The notes beneath the pieces are model-generated. The model searched no databases. It saw nothing but the letters and a program-made list of their open reading frames with translations, and was not told the DNA's origin. A stretch of DNA of 64,000 nt from Amanita rubescens. Taxonomy: Eukaryota > Basidiomycota > Agaricomycetes > Agaricales > Amanitaceae. The stretch covers positions 1-64,000 of the forward strand of contig WION01000290.1 of assembly GCA_015039365.1 (NCBI GenBank). Reading direction: 5' to 3'. Each line of letters starts with the position of its first letter. The first letter of the stretch is position 1. The translations under genes and the position numbers were made by a program. Below are positions 59,082 to 64,000 of the stretch, piece after piece.

Positions 59082-60958
59082 TCAATCACGTCGCTTAATG
59101 CCAAGTCTGCAAGCGACCAGCTTCCTTAAAAATCCCTCCCATACTTCGACCTAAGCGTGACAGGTTAGACACAGACTCCTCGGTTCCTGGCATGACTACT
59201 AACCTGTTCATCAGGTCGCTCAAGCACAAAGCTATACCGGCGGAAAAGTGAAGCAACGACAATCCGCATCTCCATCATGGCCAGATTACGACCCACACAA
59301 GCCCTACATCCAACGGTCAGAAAAATAGACCCAGCTTAGCGAACTAAGATCCTGCTCACCTTGGACCGACAGAAAACGTGTTGAGCGTCTTCTGCATAGC
59401 ACTCTGGTCACGCTCGAACCACCGTTCAGGTCGGAAAACTTCCACATCTTCGCCCCAGACATTGACATCGCGATGGATGGTGTAGCTGGGCACGCTAAGA
59501 ATGGTACCTTCGGCGAAGTGTTGACCCGACACCGTCAAGCCGCCTTTTGGGGCAACGCGGGGAAGGCCAATACCCGAAGTGGTGTGGACGCGGAGAGCTT
59601 CGTTGACGCAAGCGTCGAGATAAGGAAGGAGTTTGACCTGATCAGCGGGTGCGACAACGTCGTCTTCCGCTCCAAGGTGGTCATCCAATTCCTTCTGAAG
59701 TTTCGCCTGGACGCGGGGATTGCTGGCAATGTGATAAATAATAGCGGTAATTGAGCTAGGACAGTGTAAGTATGGGCGCAGCATATCAATCAGCTTGTTT
59801 GAACTTACTTTGCACTGCTATCCGAGCCGGCAATTAGGAATGTTTGAGCTTCAGCTGTCAGTTCTTCTGCGCCCAAAGGCTTGCCTTCGTCGTCGCGACC
59901 GCTCTGCAGTTTGCTGAGCAAATCGTTACGATCGGTGGGGTTCGCCAATCGTTTCGCAACAGCCATAATGGATATACCAGCCAAGTACCGAACGCAGTCG
60001 GTTCCAAATCGATATCCAGGAAGTTTGCTGACGATCGGCCTCCAAGAGGGAGGCAGCACACCTATGCACATGGAAAAGTCACCGCGGCCGTTCAAGATCT
60101 CAACAGCAGGAATGCCGAAGACGTCCAAATTTATTTCCTGTTTGCCGTAGGAATCCATAAGTGCTTGTTGGCTGCCATGGTGTTTTGGGGCCATAGCGAT
60201 ATCTTTACCAGCTTCTAACATTCCAAATGGAGCTCCGAATGACAGGTCTCCGATGATGTCAAACGCGAGATAGTTCACCCCTATGACGGCTCTTGTATTA
60301 GTTATGTAAACCATGCGTCGTGAAGCCAGAGCTTACACGGCAGGACATTCAGATAGAGTCGTCCATCTCTACCCTCCCATCCGCCTTCTCCATCGTTTCC
60401 GGACATGCCTTTGAGAGCGAGGTCGTGAAACTGATCCCATCGCTTAATAAGTTGAAGAACATGACGCTTGAGGTGGGGCTCAAACTCGAGAACATTCTTC
60501 TGGGAGAAAATGTGCGAAATAATCTTGCGTTTACGCGTGTGCTCAGAGCGATCACGCGTGTTGAACACACCGCGTTTTATAGAGACGAAAGCATCATAAA
60601 AGTCGGATTTTAAAGCACCGTTTCCGTGACCGTAGATGGAGTTCAAGGCCTCCGGATCGGCGACGGAGATGTGGTTGGGAGCAATGCGAACGATGGGACC
60701 TGTTCCGCGACCAAGTTAGCGAGCTAGATAATGTATCGAAAAGGGGTACACACCGTATTTTTGGTGGGCTTTATGGACGCTGTCAGAGCGGTGTCCCATC
60801 TTGCTAACATAGCCCAACCAGAGATGCGAGAACTTTGCGAGGAAGGGGCCCGGTTGGCCTTTTACACCACAAGGATCTACGAGCCATGGAATAAAGTGGG
60901 CGAGGAGACCGATAGCGGGGATTGCGAGAGCTACAGTGTAGTAATTGATAGAAGACAT
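59082..60958 (-). CDS. Cytochrome P450 monooxygenase
   Basis: Starts at ATG 60958 with a hydrophobic N-terminal anchor (about residues 8-28) and a Pro-Gly-Pro hinge. Further marks: the Arg-Lys-Arg-Lys stretch of the C helix region, the I-helix Ala-Gly-Ser-Asp-Ser-Ser, the K-helix Glu-Ala-Leu-Arg, the Pro-Glu-Arg-Trp motif, and the heme-binding Phe-Ser-Val-Gly-Pro-Arg-Ala-Cys-Val-Gly-Arg-Asn, split by an intron just before the Cys. The C-terminus ends at 59082 after two small exons. It is an ER-anchored monooxygenase, similar to benzoate-4-monooxygenase-like or other fungal xenobiotic P450s; substrate unknown. No lesion seen. Confidence 0.88.
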
Positions 60959-63610
60959 CTTGCAAGGAACTGAGGAGACATTGAGGGGCGAAATTTGGTG
61001 GTTTATGTACTGCGCTGCTGAGGCCAGTGGTCATAATGGTCATTGTTGAGAACGTTGATTTTGGCATCGCAGGATCAAGAACCGTGACCGCAAATCACCA
61101 AATGCGGTAGTGAATGAAACCATTATCCGCACTTTCGCACTGTCGTTCCTGACAGAATCTGACCAGAAATATGTGGTCTTTTCCCACAATTTGAGGTATG
61201 GCAACATGCTCGGTGGCGCTCATTACTCATTCCACAGAAAGGAGACCCAGATAAAAATGTCACGTTGTGACGAAATATCACGTCCTCATTTCCTTTCTTG
61301 GAGTTCCTTTCCTTTTTGGCGGCAGCGCACATCCGAATTTCTCATCACTCATTCTGGCAAGTTGCCTGGTGCGTAAAAGTATACCTATATCTGATTGGTC
61401 TTCCATGACAGAGTTGTTATGGCACGGGCCTCATCCCAGATGGTAGCGTTACTCGTGGTCGTCACTCCAGAGTCCAGACTACATCCAAGCAACAGGCACG
61501 CTCGTGGTGTGAATCTCATGAATTTGCAACCTTACATCTCTTCCTCATTTTAGGTGTTGGTAACTTGACAAGTATCTGCAGGCGATAATGGCGTGAGTAA
61601 CCGTTAGACTTTTTCATGAGAGGTACATTATTTTGGGCATTGCCAGTGATGACCTGGTCACGTCCGCTCCTTTCGTCTCCTCATTGCATGTGATCACTGT
61701 CCATATAAGATAGATTGATCCCCACGGGGCGACCGGTAATGGTAAGCAAACTAATAATAATATTTTCGTTACCGATAAAGATCTGCACCTCGGTTTTCCT
61801 ATCAATCTATTTCAATCCATCTGTCCCTTGTCATCAACCTTTTCAATCTTACAGAAGGACATGTGGGAGCGATCGTCGACTTCATGGAGATAATTCTCGC
61901 TGACGACGTGCGTCGCATTTCTTTCGGACTCTGGTAATGATCTGACATCGTATCTCAAGTCTTATCGTGAAATCAGAAATCTTCCCGACCAATCTTATGT
62001 TTTTGCAATGTGTCAGCCCAGAAACGTTACTTGAACGACTCAGCTCTCGTTCCATTTTCGCAAGGGGCTTGCCACCTAGCCAGAAACTAATTTTGTTGCC
62101 GTATTTGAGGCTGTCCTTTGCGCAGGCGTCGTAACGGAGGGTGATTTTACCCACGCCGGTACGAAGGATGCAATTTCGCAGTGTTTCCGCGGAGGTTGGC
62201 TTCACATGGATAAAATTAATGGATCGAACGGTGTCGGGTACTGTTTCCTGTCGTAGCTACATCATTGGTATGTCGAACAGCGTTCCATTCGGTTTTCGTC
62301 AACGGGCGCCTCTTTCTGACTATATCATCCTTGATTTCCATGCCAAAATTCCTGAAAAACGTGGGTGACGTTTGTTTCTTGTGCCATCTGTTTAACGTTT
62401 CGTGAATCAGACATTCCCAAACTATATCATGTCGTTTTCAGTGACAATTTTCGCACTATCTTGAGGAAGTTTCCGGTGGACATTTCACATTGCTGTCTTC
62501 GTCACGATCAACAATTTGGGGGTTCGATCCGATTTGTCGTTACTAGTTTGTCTTCATTATTATTATCACAATCAATGAACTTTTCGGATGACATCCTCTG
62601 AAGGCCTGATACCGACTTTCGCATTCACGTCCACAAATTCAAGAATAGCCCCAAGCCCGTCTAACCATCATTCCATTTTCCTCCGCTCGGCAGCGAGGGT
62701 CTGTATCCGCCGTGGTATAAATATGTATGCGACAGAAGGTCTCGTCTCGCGGAAGTTGTTGCAACTGTGTCGTTGGATCTGGAAGATTGATCTTTTTAAG
62801 GAGGCCCCAGTTTATCATAGGAGATTGACGGGCAAGTATGCTAGCCCTGTTTCTCAGTTCTATTACTGATGTTTGTTCATGCAGGCTGCGGCTTCTTCCG
62901 AGGAAAAGTTGGATGACAGATATCTGGGCTTTCAAACGGTGAAAATCATAGAGCCACCTCAGATCATTCCCATAGACCCCCAAGGTACCATCTGAGGAAT
63001 CTTATTGATGTACCTATCGAAGGAGCATTGGTCCGGCGCAGAGAGGAGTTATTTGGACGCAGAAGAGGTTACTTGCCTCTACTTGCCCGTTATCGATGGT
63101 GTGTCACGCTTGTTCTAAACTCTTTCCCCGAATAGATTGCTAGCCCCGCGCTTGTGGCCACCCATTGGTCCTCTCACCGTCGCTTCCACCATTGAACTCA
63201 CATGTCACTTCGCCCCATGTTCAAGACTGCCACACTCTCGCACTGTTCTCATTGGTCACATAGCATAGAACCACATGCAAAAGATTATGCTTGGAACGCC
63301 AAGGAAATTGAAAACGTCGTTCCTGGAAAGCAAGGGCTTGCGGATCTATATTTAATTCATGTCCTCTGGCGCCATAAGGTGTGTGTGAGATGATAAATCT
63401 CGAAACACAATTTGGATCACATGTTGTATGCAAAAGATGCACTGTTATATGAGGTTATATGGCAGGTTTTCTCCTTCTCTCAGGAACCCGCGATTTTGGA
63501 CGCATGGCTTTTTTTCACGAGACCATTGTCCATGAGGTATACATTCGAATTTGGAGAGCTGCATGACGATATAAAGGGGCATCAAGGCAAGAGGTATTGC
63601 TATAAGCAAA
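60959..63610. other. Intergenic stretch, one doubtful coding segment
   Basis: About 2.65 kb. The minus strand at 62205-61882 reads about 100 residues of moderately protein-like sequence but without recognised motifs or flanking exons, so it may be a gene remnant. Nothing else supported. Confidence 0.35.
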
Positions 63611-64000
63611 ATGAAGTGGTTAGCAAGCCTCGCTTTGGCACTTTGCATTGCCAACGCCAGCCCTGTCGAAATTGAAAATCAGGCTCTTGACAAACGCGCC
63701 ACGCCGTATGGCATCGACGTCTCAAGCTATCAAGGCAACGTCAACTGGTCCCAAGTCAAGGCCAATGGCATTTCATTCGCTTATATCAAAGCAACCGAGG
63801 GAACGTGTAAGATTTGATTGCTGGGACCTACAAAAAACTCGCACTTATGCATCACCATCGTAGCATATACGAACCCCTATTTTAGCTCGCAGTATACCGG
63901 GGCAACTAATGCAGGCTTGATCCGCGGTGGCTACCACTTTGCACGTCCGGACGTTTCCTCTGGCTCTTCCCAGGCAAGTTATTTCTTGAAACATGGCGGT
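63611..64000 (+). CDS. Secreted GH25 lysozyme (3' truncated by window)
   Basis: Signal peptide of about 17 residues (Met-Lys-Trp-Leu-Ala-Ser-Leu-Ala-Leu-Ala-Leu), a Lys-Arg that may be a processing site, then Tyr-Gly-Ile-Asp-Val-Ser-Ser-Tyr-Gln-Gly and Tyr-Ile-Lys-Ala-Thr-Glu-Gly, the catalytic Asp and Glu strands of glycoside hydrolase family 25 (Chalaropsis type). Exon 2 starts at 63864 after a 57-nt intron (63807-63863, GTAAGA...TAG) and continues Gly-Gly-Tyr-His-Phe-Ala-Arg-Pro past the window end. It should cleave peptidoglycan outside the cell. Confidence 0.88.

Noticed and set aside
61110..63442. Several open frames of 60-110 codons between the P450 and GH25 genes
   Set aside because: No recognised domain and no joining exons; at most a remnant at 61882-62205.

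Overview
The window is nuclear DNA of a filamentous basidiomycete, most likely an agaricomycete mushroom. The host genes carry many short introns (about 43-60 nt). Their products include SEC23, an OPT peptide transporter, condensin YCG1/CND3, DASH Dam1, a cytochrome P450 and a GH25 lysozyme. The transposons are fungal chromodomain Ty3/Gypsy elements. All exon structures were read by hand: splice sites were chosen so that exon phases join and family motifs stay continuous.

Left third (1-30 kb), repeat-rich. A partial single-pass membrane protein gene (2-1105) is followed by one minus-strand P-loop GTPase gene (30015 down to 1474) broken by two copies of the same retrotransposon family (Gy1). 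Copy A (1537-19438, +) sits in what looks like the terminal coding exon. Copy B (20169-26458, -) sits in the middle of the gene. Copy A was itself invaded by a gag-only LTR element (C, 1966-4594) and by a second chromovirus (D, Gy2, 5755-14728). The 5' LTR of D then received a solo LTR of the C family (E, 5829-6315). Target-site duplications (AGAGG, CCCAC, CCGG, AGACG, GCGT) and LTR ends are readable for all five. Both chromovirus families show a 12-nt Tf1-like self-priming match between the mRNA 5' end and the primer-binding site, and both have a GGGTTTT -1 frameshift heptamer at the end of gag. D also carries an extra ORF behind pol.

The most unusual structure lies inside the GTPase gene. 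Downstream of its intact G-domain exons is an array with a period of about 62 bp (28632 down to 19931). Each unit looks like a complete spliceosomal intron on the coding strand, and successive introns are separated by one codon. I read 40 such micro-exons: 36 of exactly 3 nt and four of 6, 9, 9 and 15 nt, none a stop codon. A degenerate copy of the first gene (30795-31262) lies on the far side of this locus.

Right part (31-64 kb), ordinary gene-dense DNA: OPT transporter (-), SEC23 (-), a small hypothetical protein (+), an SDR (-), a condensin YCG1-like gene (+), RNase H2 subunit C (-), a second condensin YCG1-like gene (+, with an apparent frameshift), mitochondrial methionyl-tRNA formyltransferase (-), DASH Dam1 (+, start codon 12 bp from the previous gene's), an HAD hydrolase (-), a P450 (-) and the start of a GH25 lysozyme (+). 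Several introns are GC-AG, four of them in the OPT gene alone.
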